Counted from the stretch's first letter, positions 48,410-60,268 are shown. The stretch is 64,000 nucleotides of DNA from Gonapodya prolifera JEL478 (GCA_001574975.1 KQ965765.1:254742-318741), one strand, 5' to 3'. Numbers and translations are program-made. Notes: generated by a model from the sequence alone, not told the origin.

Positions 48410-50201
48410 CTAAATCCTGGCACAAGGCAGCGCGGCCCCTCCACGTTTCACCTTCAACTCGTTCAGGTGCTTGATCATTTCGGCCTCCGCCTCATACTTC
48501 CAATGTGGCTTTTGGATACCATCAAGCAGGCTGCAAGATATTAAGCAAAACACAAAATTGACGCGAGATGTACGTATGTCAGAGGGGGGGGGCACTACGG
48601 TCTCTCATCGTCTCTTCTCTCTTCATCTGCTCCTCCCCGTCATGCATATGATACGTCCCTCTGGCCCCATCGGCGCCATTCATGATCGTCCTCGTCCTCG
48701 GCTTCCTCACATCCTCACACGCCTTCAACGCAACGTCGATGGGCAACCGCCACCCCAACGCAAGCCCCAGCGCCGCCCCGTCCTCGATGGCCTGCGCGCC
48801 GCCCTGGGCGAGGTGAGGAACCATGGCGTGGCATGCGTCGCCGAGCAGCGCGGTGCGGCCGCGGACTCAGGTGCGGAGTTCGGTGCGTTTGATGAGTAGC
48901 CATTTGAGGCACTTTTCGGGGAGAGAGAGGAGTTTGAGGAGTTGCGGACTTGAAAGCGTGGTGACGGGACGTGGCGTGGACGTGGGGCGTGGGCGAGAGT
49001 TGGTGCAGGGCGTAAAGAGGGAGTAGGGTCAGATTCAGTTCGTGAAGTGGAAGTCCACGTCAACGGTGCAAGTGCAAGTGCAGTCTCACCTCCACCTCTC
49101 GAACGCCCTTCAAGATCTCATCCCGCGTTCCCTCCTGGTTCCCGCCCTCTCGGGCAAATCCCGTGTCGAGCGACGTGCCCACGACGTTGATGATCTTGTA
49201 GCCGTGGATAAAGTACTAAGGAGCGTCAAGCGTCGTTGGTTCTGCAGGGAAGTTTTAGGCGACAGAGAGGCGTAACAACGACTTACGTGGACGATGTGCC
49301 CGTCTGGACAGAGGTGGATGTTCATCGTGCGACTATGAGTGCAGGAAGGTTAATTATGTGCTTTGATAGCACAAACTGGTTTGGGAGCGAAACGCGTGGA
49401 TTAGACTCACTCAAGCACGAAATCCAACTCCGGATACGTCTCCACCTCCTCCACCGCAATCAAGAACCGAAACGCCTGATCCCCGCTCGGCTTCGCATTA
49501 TCCGGATCCCCCGTCACGGCCACTTTGACCACACTCCGCATGCCGTCGGCTCCGACGAGCACGTCACCCTTGAACGTCCGTCCGTCTGTCGTCGTGACGG
49601 ATGCGTTGTCGCAGTCGACGGAGGAGACGGTCGTGTTGGTGTGGATGGTGGTTGGTGGGCCTGGGTTCGGGACGGGGGATGAGAGGATGGGAGAGGTGGC
49701 TTCAGAGAGGAGGAGCTTTTGGTAGTCCCCGCGGTGGATGTTCCAGTATGGCGCGCTGAGTGGTCATGTAATGCAGGTTAGGTGAGTAGGGGGCCGACCG
49801 TATCGAGCACCTACACGTTGACGTGGAAAAGAAAACTCACCCAGCTACTTCTTCTCCTGGATAAGGCCATTTGGAAAGTGGTGCGACATTCTTGTATCTC
49901 CAAAACCGCGTTGCGCTGGGTCTGAGGAGTGACGGGAGGCACTGGCAGCTCGTAAATTTCGTCCCTGCTTGTGATCCTCATCCAACCCTGCAAGCCACTG
50001 CATCCACCCACCTTCAATCTTGTCCCTAAACCCCCATTTCACGAGAATGCTACCCGAATTGGCCGGGATCTGAATCCCCGCGCCCACCTCGTTGATCTGC
50101 GGGGCGGATTCCAAAATGACGGTTGACCATCCTTCCCGGCGAAGGGAGATCGTGGAGGCGGGACCGCCGACGCCGGCACCAACGATGAGAGCTGTTGGCA
50201 T
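48410..50201 (-). pseudogene. FAD-dependent monooxygenase, copy 2 (tandem duplicate, probably inactive)
   Basis: Same order as copy 1: ALIVGAGVGGPASTISLRRE, VGAGIQIPANSG, RFWRYKNVAPLSKWPYPGEE, NIHRGDYQKLLLSEA, DVLVGADGMRSVVK, TALLGDACHAMVPHLAQGGA, and the C-terminus KPHWKYEAEAEMIKHLNELK. Two defects are visible. In-frame TGA at 48867-48869 replaces the Trp of copy 1 (HTWVRG becomes RT-stop-VRG), just before the GD motif. At the end of exon 1 the segment matching AAGGTCGCTTGCA of copy 1 is missing (13 nt), so the next junction no longer keeps frame. The rest is well conserved, pointing to recent inactivation or to sequence errors. Confidence 0.8.
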
Positions 50202-51028
50202 TATTGGCTGAGTTTGGAGGTGGGAATGGCAGAATGAGTCCGGACGATGCTTTATGAAAAGCCACGAAGGTTCCCCTCAGCTTGTACCTGAGCTTGGCAA
50301 AGGGAACCGGAGTGTCAACCACGTTCAGTCGACACAGGTGACACGGTCTCGAAGTCACGCAATAACCTGGATTTCCCTGTGCAGGGCAGTGCGCAGAAGG
50401 ACGCTCCCCCAACGAGGTAATGAGAAGGTGATCGCGACCTCGCGCTCTCGCCCTCTCTCGGCAGTACCAGCTTCCACTTGATGAGGAGATTACAGGGACT
50501 GTCCGGATTTTCGTCGAATTCAGTGAACGGATGCCAGGAGTTGTCTCTGACTCTGACCCGACAGCCAATTATTCATATTCCTCGACCGCGCGACTTATCA
50601 ACCGCGGGCACGGACGTATCCACCACCGAAATGCTGTGTTTTCACCCATTCGTCGGAGCGAGTTTGATGTCATCCAAATCAGGTGCTAACGGCTGAATTT
50701 TTTTTTGCCGGAGTCCCAACCAAAATGAGACAATCTATTTTCTTGCAGAAGGTTTACGTCGACTCCTAAAATGTGTTATGATTGAAGAAGCAATGACTCT
50801 CCCCGGTGTACGGCACCAGGAGTCGTTTCCGTTTCTTGAAAGAGAGATGCACTCAAGTGGAAAATCATCAGACACTCTGCTGAAATAACAGAAGTCTCTA
50901 TCTCGTCGTGTTGTCTGCGAAAAGTCAACGACGTAAGTGTCACCTTCCTAATTGGGACCGTTTCTCCATCTGCGCCAACACCCTCACAAAAACGCACGAG
51001 CAGGTCTCCACGCGCACAACCCCCCACG
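50202..51028. other. Divergent promoter region
   Basis: Lies between the starts of monooxygenase copy 2 (minus) and the second cerato-platanin gene (plus). Short ORFs only; a T-run lies near 50698. Confidence 0.5.
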
Positions 51029-52555
51029 ATGGCATCCCACTGGCGCGACGACTGGAGTTCCCACCACAGCGAGCGACACTCCGCCCCCGAAATGAGCTAC
51101 TCCTCCAACTACCGGGGAAACCAGGACTCGACCGCTTTCACCGACTACCGCAACGCGCCCTTGCCCCCATCGTCAGCCGTGCCGTCCTTCCAGCTCAAGA
51201 CAACGCTCGACCTGCCCTATGGCATCCACATGGCGCCAGAGAAAGACCTGCCTCCCGTCCCAGTCGCAACCATTGAGGACCCGCGGGCGAAAAGGAGAAA
51301 GAACCGCCTGATTTTCTTCGCGACCGCGATACTGGTCATCATCTTCGCCATCATTGCGCTGGGCGTCGGCATCTCGCGGGCTAGGGCCCAAACAGGCGGT
51401 GCGACGGACTCGATGGGCGCCGTGCAGGGGGCCGGTGTGCAGGACGCATCCGCACCCGCATCGGCGTCGACTACGATACGTAAACAGGAAACAGCAAGCA
51501 CGTCGTTTTCGGCGACGCGTTCTCCGGCCGCCATCGTCGCACAGGGCGCACGCGTCACGGTTGCGGCCCCTCCGGCGGGGGGTGACTCGACGAGTGCATC
51601 TGACAGAGGTAGCGGTAGCCCCACCACCGCATCCCGCACCACGGGACCCGAATCAACCTCGACTGCGTTGTCACCGCCTTCTGCGCCGCCTCCCTCTGCG
51701 CCGTCGTCTCCGCCCTCGCCGCCGTCTGCTCCACCATCTACTCCACCCTCGTCACCGCCGGCTGCTCCTCCACCGTCCACTCCTCCACCAACCCCGCCCC
51801 CCGCTAGTTCAGGCTCATGTGTCGTCGGTACGTATCATCTCGCTTCTGACGCCAAAAGCAGAACTTTGATGACTGTCCCTTCGATAGGTTCCCTGCAATG
51901 CACACCCCAAATCTCGTCCGGTTCTTTCCGTCAATGCTCCCAGACGGGGTGGAACGCCAAAGCCTGTCAGAGGTAAGCTCCCACTTCTCTTTTCCTTTTC
52001 TGAACCGTATTCTCACACGACTACGACGTACCCTCCAGCGGTACATACTGCCAAACCGTCTCCACCGTGGTCGGCAACGAGATCCAGTGCACCGACATCC
52101 CACCATCTTCCCCACCCTCTTCCCCTCCTTCCTCGCCACCACCTCCCCCACCACCTTCATCTCCACCCTCCCCACCCGCCTCAGGCTCCCTCCGCGCCTA
52201 TGTCTCCTACCACATGTACAGCGCCCAAACCTCACTCTCAGTCACCTCCTGCTCCGACGGCGCCAACGGCCTCATCACGCGCGGGTACGCCATGTCCTCC
52301 TTATTCCCCGCCGTCGGCGCGGCCTCGTTCGCCACGTGGAACAGCCCTGAATGCGGGGGCTGTTGGGCGCTCACGAATGCGGCGAATGGCGTCACGGTGA
52401 GGTTGACGGTGATTGATCAGTGCGGGCCCGTGGGAGGGTACGATGCGCATTTTGATATTTCGCCGGATATTTTTGCGACACTGGGCGGGTCCCAGGGTGT
52501 TGCGGATGGGCATCTTTTTGTCACTTATAGTAAGGTGTCGGCGACGCCTTGCTAG
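51029..52555 (+). CDS. Membrane-anchored modular cerato-platanin protein 2
   Basis: Exons 51029-51827, 51888-51972, 52039-52555 give 466 aa. The cytosolic N-terminus of about 90 residues ends in a basic patch (DPRAKRRKNR). The transmembrane helix is LIFFATAILVIIFAIIALGV (type II). A long Ser/Thr/Ala stalk passes into Pro/Ser repeats (SPPSAPPPSAP). A small module with six cysteines follows: GSCVVG, LQC, FRQC, WNAKAC, GTYCQ, IQCTD. It resembles compact fungal carbohydrate-binding modules such as CBM19 (inference). A second PPSSPP linker precedes the C-terminal cerato-platanin domain: YVSYHMYSAQTSLSVTSCSD, GLITRGYAMSSLFPAVG, ATWNSPECGGCWALTNAANG, HFDISPDIFATLGG. The first intron is 60 nt and in frame, so unspliced RNA would also read through. 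Paralog of 38892-39683 with the same topology. Confidence 0.87.
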
Positions 52556-52846
52556 AGTTGAAGAACGGGGTGCTGCGACTGGTTTGCGGTGCGCCGCGCC
52601 TTCATGCTGTTGATCGGCGTGACGTGGCAGTTCTTTTCCTTTTTTTTGAATCTTTGGTCACTTGGTCACCTTCTCTTCCCTTCTTCCACTCTATTTTTTT
52701 TTTTTTTGCAACGGCACTGGGTGTCGTTTCTTAATCCACCATTGTAATATGTAGACATCCACTCTTTTTTTCCCCCTCCTGTAACCCACTAGACGAGAAA
52801 AACACTCCCCTTCTTTTGATAGAAAGTGGAATACTCATGACATAAG
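52556..52846. other. 3' flank with homopolymer tracts
   Basis: T-runs near 52640 and 52690, then a splice-acceptor-like TCATGACATAAG directly before the GAA1-like exon. Upstream GAA1 exons are absent. Confidence 0.4.
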
Positions 52847-53277
52847 GTCTTTCAAATCGCTGCTGCGGTCGGGGCCATAAACAATCTTCTTGAACGGTTG
52901 CATCACTCTGTGTTCTTCTTCCTCGCCATCGACGAAGTTTCGTTCGTTCCCTTGAGTTTTTACCTCCCAGTCATGGCGGCGATTGTGGCCGGATATGTCA
53001 TTTATGTAGGTCACGGTATGTGGCTCCTGGAACCAGCTGCCATACGTAATCGTGGTTTGACTAGGTAGTCACGTCGTGGCAATCTCTCGTCGCACCCACA
53101 TACGGATCAGGCGCAGAGAGCCCCGAACCTGAAACGAGAACGGTCGTGATCTCCGAAGACAAATCTGTACGAAATGTGACGGTGGAACTCCGACGTCCCA
53201 TCACAAGACCGCCTCAAATGATATCAGTACTGGGCATATTGATAGCTGCCCACGTGTTCGCTATTGGTGGTGTTTAG
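52847..53277 (+). pseudogene. GPI transamidase subunit GAA1-like, C-terminal exons only
   Basis: Two open exons in phase: 52847-53009 and 53069-53277. The first reads AAAVGAINNLLERLHHSVFF then FLAIDEVSFVPLSFYLPVMA, like the NNLLE(R/K)LHHSFFFYL region near the end of GAA1. The second has a polar loop and a hydrophobic helix, ISVLGILIAAHVFAIGGV, before a stop. GAA1 is about 600 aa with a large luminal domain. None of that lies upstream, where the cerato-platanin gene ends under 300 bp away. So this is a truncated remnant, or the tail of a gene rearranged here. GAA1 attaches GPI anchors in the ER (family knowledge). Confidence 0.5.
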
Positions 53278-53908
53278 GTGTTGCGAATGTTGGTCAGTTG
53301 AGTTTGCTCCTAGCTCATCTGCATGCTTGACGTTACATGGTGATGGTGCGATCCCAGAATCGAACTACTCGATTTTCCGATGTTCTTTTCATTTTTTCTC
53401 CACTCCACTTTCTCCTCTGCTCTCCGCTTCTTGTTTTTTGGGGATGTCACCACCCCTTGACGTACACTCAAAGGTGCTCTCGTCCCTCGTCGTGGCCGAA
53501 TGGTCAACAATTTTGATGATCACGCCCATGCTCTATCTGGGCTGGAGCAATACTTTCCGTCGTCACTATTCCGCCGTATATATACGCGACGTTCGCACCC
53601 ACTGGTGCGATCGCCCGCTCGTTCTCCAGAGCGTTGGTGTTCGCTGTTGCGCCCCCGAGCGCCACTGCCATAGTGGCGTGTATGGCTGAAAGGAGGGTTA
53701 GTGTCGTTTTGAGTGACTTGTGGATGCAGCAAGAAGTGCATGGGAGTTGGGCGTGGCACTTTGAGGCAGCGTGGTGGGCAATTAGCGTGGCGGTTTCAGC
53801 TCTAACGTGAAATGAGGTAAATAAATATTCGAGGACCAGTGGCCAACACTTACTACATACGTTCAAAATGTTGCACTGTGCTGGTTGATTTCGAACGATC
53901 AATTACAA
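53278..53908. other. Intergenic stretch before dynactin p62
   Basis: A hydrophobic plus patch (VLSSLVVAEWSTILMITPML at about 53472) might be a further GAA1-like piece. The minus ORF 53504-53902 has no motif. TATATATAC near 53577. Confidence 0.3.
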
Positions 53909-55789
53909 ATGATTGAAGATTCTTTTGCAGCGAAGGAGCCCAGCCATCCTATCCTGTATTCCTGCTCTTGCAACGGCTCCATCAGACCCGGTTCAGACGT
54001 CCTTACCGGTCCTACCACTGCATTGTTCCCGTTATCTCAACTCTACTTCTGCGATAGCAACACCGATATCCGATGCCCATTTTGCACGTCCGAGGAGTTC
54101 TCGGGATGCTTTTGTCCCAATTGCTTGTTTGATAGCGTGACGATCGCGGTAAAAACGGAGAAGGCTCGGTCAGTTAATCGTTCTGGATTGAATCTCCACC
54201 GTTTACTGTCCTTCTCACCTTTGCGACACACTTCATAGGTGCAATCGACAGTGCTTTGATTGTCCAGTATGCTTTTCTGCGCTTGCAATCGTTCCTGTTC
54301 CCCTTGCCGATTCAACTGTGACAGCAGTTGTGCTTTCTTCGGACAGCGACCACCAAAACGGATTTGGAAGCCCCGATGTCATACATTCTTTCGTGCCCGT
54401 ACTGCCGCTGGGATTCTTCTTCTCTGGAGTCCGATTGGGTGCTCGACAAACCTACCGGTCTGGAGTCTGGCACAAATGCAATTGCTTCTCAACACCCCAC
54501 GAACGCGGAGTTCGAAGCGCTACGATCCTACTTCGAGAAAGTTTTTGCAACGAATACGCAGACGGGAACGCCGTACGCGCCATCGAATTCCCTCACGGCA
54601 TCCTTGACGGCCGCCAATGGCCGGCAGGGGACTGACCCAAAAGCCCGTCCTTCGCCTTCCTCTTCTATAGTTGTCAACAGAGTGTCGAAGCTTCTCGCCA
54701 AAGATTCCGCAAAGAAGGGAATATCCACCAAACCAAAGGAGGTTGGGGACTTCCAGTCTACGGTTACCTCGCCGCAGCCTTGAACGTATGAAACGGAACA
54801 GGATGATTCTGTGGCAGAGAGAGAACGGGCAGCGGCGCTGAATGGCTTTGGAATAAGTGTGCCACGCCGTTCAATGGCCACGAGACACACTGTACTGATT
54901 AAAGTTTTTGGGACGTTCCGTTCTGGCGCCATCGCTAGCGTCTCGGATTCTTCTTTCCGAAGAACCAATATCGCTAATCTCTCAACGTCGTCCGCAAAGA
55001 ACCCAACTGCAAAGAAAAAGGATTGGAAAGTGCCGCGGTTGCCAGAACATTTTAGTTCGTCCGGAGAACAAGAGTGGCGCAACGAAGTTCACCATCAAAA
55101 CAAAATGATCGGCCTGTGAGTTAAATATGATGCAGGAGGCCGTTTTCTTACGATTTAAACTGCGCATGTTTTCAGAAAGTGTCTTACCTCGATCACGGTG
55201 GCAAACCCCACGTACGCATACCGTTCTGCATCGCCGAAACTCTTTCTTTGCATCGGGAACCCGCACGACGACGATCTTTGCGTTCGACTCTCCAGCAGTG
55301 CTACCGCGGGAGTGGAACACTCAGCAAACGACATTGTCCTCAAAGGAGCGAATGGGTTTGGAGAGTACCCTGCTCCAAAGGCAGGAGAGAGATTTCCACC
55401 TGGTGTGGTGGACCAAAAGGAGAATTGGGCGGTGGTGGATATTGGAGGTCGTTTGGTGGAATCCGAAGAAACCGCAGTTGATGTGAGTGGTCTGATTCAG
55501 CGATCTCCGTTTGTATGCACGACCAATTGATTCACGTTTCAACATGAAGATCCAGATTCGTATAGATTTTTCTCCATACTCTCCTGATAGAACTACAGTG
55601 GCAGTTTCCCCCATTGGCTCGAAGAAGGGGCGAGCTGAAGGAACGTTTTGGATAGTTGCTCGGAAGTCGCCGCTATTGTTGGAAGAGGATACTCCCGATT
55701 TATTGCGACTCGTCGGTTCAGATTCCATAGGCCATTGTACGTTTTGCATCCCACGTCATGCCGATGTGTACATATACATCTATCGATGA
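53909..55789 (+). CDS. Dynactin subunit 4 (p62)
   Basis: Pointed-end subunit of dynactin, the dynein cofactor. The N-terminus (MIEDSFAAKEP, ILYSCSCNGSI) leads to the cysteine-rich region SQLYFCD, IRCPFCTSEEFSGCFCPNCL, KTEKARCNRQCFDCP, then YILSCPYCRWDSSSLESDW. VLDKPTGLES follows. The second zinc-like segment near 55000-55095 is GKCRGCQNILVRPENKSGAT then KFTIKTK. The C-terminal beta-rich part includes SPKLFLCIGNPHDDDLCVRL and RIDFSPYSPDRTTVAVSPIG. This series of CxxC pairs is diagnostic of p62. Introns explain the frame changes near 54270-54325 (GTATGC donor), 54760-54805 and 54860-54910; other borders are approximate. It ends tail to tail with the SNF1 beta gene, 87 bp apart. Confidence 0.88.
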
Positions 55790-55876
55790 ATACATTCTCG
55801 CAAAATGAGCGGACGATACATCACTGCATTGTCAACGTTATAATGGTTGAATCATCTAAAATCACTGGTCCGCTCT

Positions 55877-57994
55877 TCAGGTCTGCTCTTTCGACTCTGA
55901 ACCTGTCGGATTAGCCGGACCTCCCAAGGAAACAGGTTTGTACATAACTGTCGTCACGAACTGATGAAAAGGCTCAGAGCTGCACTATGGCAAACAAGCT
56001 CCGGTCACGCAACCCACCTTACTCCTGTAACGTGTGGTAATTGCAACTGCCATTACTCCATCTCGTATGCTGCACGCGTAAAGGTGATTGAGAGTAACAT
56101 GGTGGGGTACAGGCAGCGTTGCGGTAACTTGATCTTCATCTGTGACAGGATTGTTGAGCACGACGCGAGTCAATTGGGGTGGAAGGTTTACTGGCGGTAC
56201 CGAGTAAGGGTCCGCAGGTGGTTGGGGGTTGGACTTGGATCGAGAGCTTTTGGACGGCGGTGGTGGAGGGGGATCGGCCGGTGGTTCGAGCAGCGACTTT
56301 GGGATTTCGCACGTATACGTTTCTTCCGGTGAGGAAGAGTAAAGTTCTCCACCTGGTCCTTCCACGGTGTACTCGTCTTCGTCAGAATCCCGTGCAGTGA
56401 ACTCGGCATCTCCAACCGCATCGAGTCCGTCGCCAAGATTAGTTCCGTACTCGTTGTCGAGTAATAGGTAGTTTACCAGGTTGCCGGCGTCATCAGGTGC
56501 AGCCGGAAGATCGTCCGAACATCGCCATTCGTCGTCCACAATGAACTTGAAGTGATGGGTTCCTGGAGGAAGGTCAAGGATGGCAGTGAAGTCTTCATAG
56601 CTGCTCATAAAAACATGATGACGATTCACAGGCGCGGTGAGTGGGGCGATCGTGGTTACCCACCTTTTAGCCATCCGGATTTTATGCTTCCAATTATTGA
56701 AGCTTCCAGTTACGTAAACAGCCTTTCCCCCACCAGTCCACGTAATAATGACTGGGATTATACCTTTCTTCTCTGAAATGCGACTGTCTGAGAGAAGACA
56801 TTACAGAGGTGGCAGAGTAGTCACCGTACCTTTTGCAGCCGCCGCAGCTCCAACACTGGCCAAGGGAGCAATACCAAGTCCTTTGCTTCCAGCCGTATGT
56901 ACGATTTTACTTGTATTTGAATACGGTTTCGCACGAATCTCTTGGAGTTCCTGTTCCGTGTGCCGTTTCCGGTGCTTCTTCTTCCTCGGCGAATGAGACC
57001 GTGCGAAGGAAGGACGAGAGGGAAGAGACCCAGAAGACGCCACAGAGTAGTTGGATACTGACGACACGACCCGCGTCGGGGTTCGGTCGCCTTGTGCGGG
57101 TGGTGAGACCGCCACATCGGTCGGTGTGTTCGCCCCGACTGTTTCAGAATTAGGGAAAGAGGAAGATGCGAGTCCAGCTGACGCAAGTTTCGATGAAAGT
57201 TGTGAAGGCGGGCGGGCATTGGAGTTGGAGGAGACCGAAGCTTGGCGCTCTGCGAGTGGCAGCGGTGCAACGAAACCACCCGACGGTCGTTCGAGTGCTG
57301 CGTACAGCATGGCACCTCCATCTTGGTTGGCAGAGCCGGACTGTCTGACGTGATTCAAGAAGCCAGCAGAAATGGCAATCGGATCGGATGGTCCAGCAAA
57401 ATCCCTTGTGGACAGCTTCGTCTCGATGACGGGGACATTGTCCAGAACCGATATCGCCCCGTCTGTGAAGCCCCCTGAAGCGCCATCAACCGAGTCAAGG
57501 GGTGGTTCTGAGCTTGTCACGGCGGTGGCAAAGCTCGACTCCAGCGTGCTGCTGGTTGGTTTTATGTGACTGTCGGCGAGGGAGGCCATACTCGCGCGAT
57601 CCGGTGCTGCTCGTGGAACGAGGGTGTATTCTACTGGCGCGCCAAAAAACGGGTTCATAATAGGTGCGGGCGACGTCTGTGAGGTGGCTGACGGAGGGTG
57701 AAGTGGTGGGAGTTGCACATGAGCTGGTGTGACCGCGTCTGCTCCTCGCTCTAGTTGTGACCGTCCAGAGCCCTCCGTTTCCCCAACTCTAGTCGCAGCT
57801 TGGTCTTGAGACGGTCCATTCGGGTCGTGGGGCTTGCCAGGGTCAAGTGACTCGACAACGGACAAGCCTTCAGCTGGGGTTGTTTCCGCTGTCACGGAGC
57901 CTCGCTCGCTGGATGGGAGCGCATCCTGATCACCATCCGCTCCATTTTGACCGCCGTTGATGGCTCGAGAGAGCCATGATATCATGGAAGTCAT
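55877..57994 (-). CDS. SNF1/AMPK kinase complex beta subunit (GAL83/SIP type)
   Basis: Scaffold and targeting subunit of the glucose-sensing SNF1 kinase. Exons on the minus strand: 57994-56830, 56787-56664, 56603-56018, 55960-55877, giving 652 aa. Residues 1-385 are low-complexity Ser/Pro/Ala with a basic SHSPRKKKHRKRH patch. The CBM48 glycogen-binding domain follows (VIITWTGGGKAVYVTGSFNN, HKIRMAKS, FTAILDLPPGTHHFKFIVDD). An acidic linker leads to the conserved C-terminal ASC domain: EIPKSLLEPP, LPPQLTRVVLN, LPVPHHVTLNHLYACSIRDG, MAVAITTRYRSK, FVTTVMYKP. The sugar-binding Trp residues are present. The start MTSMISWLSR lacks a Gly2 myristoylation site, unlike animal AMPK beta. Unusually long N-terminal extension. 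Confidence 0.93.
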
Positions 57995-58397
57995 CTATCC
58001 AGGCTTTGGCGAGACGAACTTATTTGATCCGCATTCGCGTTCCAGGTGGAAACCGACGTCGGACGGCAATGAAAACCGTTTCAAAATACTCGAATCTTCA
58101 AGGGAACATCGCCACCGAACTCACCTGTTGTCACGGGGTCGAGTCACTCCCAGGCCCACGGACACCGCTTCCCTTTCGTACTCGACTATCTCGGAACGTC
58201 GCGGCGTTTCCTACGGCAACAATCTCTACCCGAGACGCGATGCCGTGCGGTGGTGAGACGTGTGCCGAACAGCGACCCGTGGGAGGGTGGGGGATTTCGA
58301 GTGTTTGTTGGGCGATGTTTGGCAAATGACCCGCCTCCCTGACTATGACGAGTTTCGCCACCAATGTCTCTACACATGAAGAGCTATTAAATAATTT
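57995..58397. other. SNF1 beta promoter region
   Basis: Upstream of SNF1 beta and downstream of the ferredoxin gene, same strand. The ORFs here carry no motif. Confidence 0.5.
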
Positions 58398-59025
58398 TTA
58401 GGATGGTAATTCTACCCTTAGTTGCGACATATTATGCGCCAACCGAATCTGACACGCCAGCCTTGACCTGCGTGGTTCACCAACAGCATGGATAATAAAT
58501 ACAAACGCCTTTGGTTGAAGTTGCAGTACTTGCTTACCGATCGGTCGCTTTCGGGTGCGCGTAGGAATCCAAGGCGTCGAGTTCGTCTTCGGTGATCGGT
58601 GGAAGATGCCCTTTTGTGTCATCAACGAGTACCTGCAAAATCAACCCAAACCAAGCTATTAGCCCGGTGGACTGACCAGCCCCTGCTCCCCTTGTTTCGC
58701 ACGGCACGGTTACGAACCTGACACGTCTCACACTCCATCTCCCGCCACACGCCACATTCATCCCGAGACCGGACCGTTTGGCAGCGTCGAGGAGTCGTTC
58801 GCCGGGGTATCCCATGACGGTAACATCGCCATGGGTTGGGAACGAGAAGTGGACGGCGATGGTGGGGTGAGGAGGGCCGGGGTGGGGGGGGCTGCGTTGT
58901 TTGAAGTGTACACTTGCAGGGCGGAATGAGTTCGGAGGGAGCCGATTGAGAGCTGAGGCGCAAGGTTCACCTTGATAAAAAATCCGGCTCCACGTCTTCG
59001 TTTCTCGACTGTACAGTCGTTCCAT
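58398..59025 (-). CDS. YAH1: Mitochondrial adrenodoxin-type [2Fe-2S] ferredoxin (YAH1 family), apparent frameshift at the cluster site
   Basis: Electron carrier for Fe-S cluster and heme A synthesis in the mitochondrial matrix. The N-terminal part is basic and presequence-like. Then comes VHFSFPTHGDVTVMGYPGER, LLDAAKRSGLGMNVACGG. After an intron: VLVDDTKGHLPPITEDELDA, LDSYAHPKATDR. After a second intron: SRLACQIRLAHNMSQLRVEL, with the fourth cluster Cys. The expected C-x5-C-x2-C motif is present in DNA, but ACGGRW is in one frame and ECETCQ in the next. One base is missing near 58735-58745. With the flanks perfectly conserved, a consensus error is the likely cause. The start at 59025 (MERLYSRETKTW) is the first ATG I can support; an upstream non-ATG frame extends to 59214. 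Confidence 0.82.
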
Positions 59026-60268
59026 CTCCTCTTGAGACACTCTAACTCTCCCACGCCACGCGTCCCATGGTAAGTGCTTCTCGTTCTGATCCCGCGCCGG
59101 AAGTCGGGATCGCCCAGCACTAGCACTAGTATTGGAATAGGACCAAAGCACGTCGACGACCGACGGCTGTTGAGGGAGTGAGATTTCCGAACCAGTCGCC
59201 GGAGGGGTATGCACTTATGTGGGCCGAGGTGGTTCGGACACTTGCTTTAGTGTCAAGTTAAAAGCAGAGCTCTCACATGACGCTGGAGATGTGAAAGTTG
59301 CTTCAATATTGCACATAAAACGATACGAGCTTACTTAACCGCCCACTGGTGCCCCCCGACATGACTCGTTCGCCACACCTCCACTTCTCCTTCGGTGTCG
59401 TCTCGAATCCGCGCCGCTGACACCGCCCACGTCTTCAACGTCTGGTACACGGCTTTTCCCGTCTCGCCGCATCTGCAGTCGCGCTGTACGTGCGGGCAAA
59501 TGAATAATCAGGTGGTGTTTTTGTCGAGAGGAGTCCAATGAATAGGAGCAGGAATGGGGGGGGGACGGACGTTCCAGGCTCGGAGGTGAGGAAGTCGGAA
59601 AGAAGACGGAGGACGTGCGAGACACGTCGTGGGTAAATTGTGGTCAGGGAACACGTGCAAGTCGAATGCTTCATCTGTGTTCACGGCGTCATGACTGTTG
59701 GAAGCCGCGACCGTGGCCTGCTCGCCAGAGCAAGCGCTTGGAATGTCAGATGCGGTGATTTTGATCCCGAGACCACCAGCGTTGAGCTTCCTCGTCAGTA
59801 GAAGCAGCTCCGTCACATCAAGGGATGAGAGTTCCACTTTCGCTGGCCATGAACCTTGCCTACCAATCATCACAATGTGAACGTAGAATTCACCAAGACA
59901 GCTCTCGGATTGGCTGCACCGTACCCGTGGCGATAAAAATGTGGCGTCCATGTGGCATTACCGACCCTGCAAGGGGCATTGAGCTAGCCTGCGTCTGCAC
60001 ATGACGCTTGGGCTTTGAATCCATCTGAGGTTCGCGATGCTGCTCGAGGCGACGAGAAGCCAATGTAAGAGAGGGAAAAGTGCCCAAGGGCCGGTAGGGG
60101 GTTAGCGCATAGCAAAACAAAGTCCGTGCGAGGTGCGATGGTATTCAAGTGCGATTCATTGTCACATGTCCCACTCAAAACGGTTTCTGGAAACGGTTTC
60201 GGCTGAACTCCGGCCAAACTTACCAGTGTCCTCACAAGTCGGTCCACCCATTCAATTCCACCCGCGCG
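59026..60268. other. Intergenic region with unassigned minus-strand coding-like patches
   Basis: Minus-strand frames at 59508-59951 (GRQGSWPAKVELSSLDVTEL) and 59890-60120 look partly coding, but I could not join them or name a family. It may hide a small gene; it also holds the alpha/beta-hydrolase promoter. Confidence 0.35.

Noticed and set aside
51217-51780. Gly/Glu/Ala-rich minus ORF of 187 codons
   Set aside because: Reverse reading of the Pro/Ser stalk of the cerato-platanin gene.
54260-54330. Apparent frameshift in dynactin p62
   Set aside because: A 58-nt intron with a GTATGC donor and a GACAG acceptor restores the frame, so no lesion is needed.
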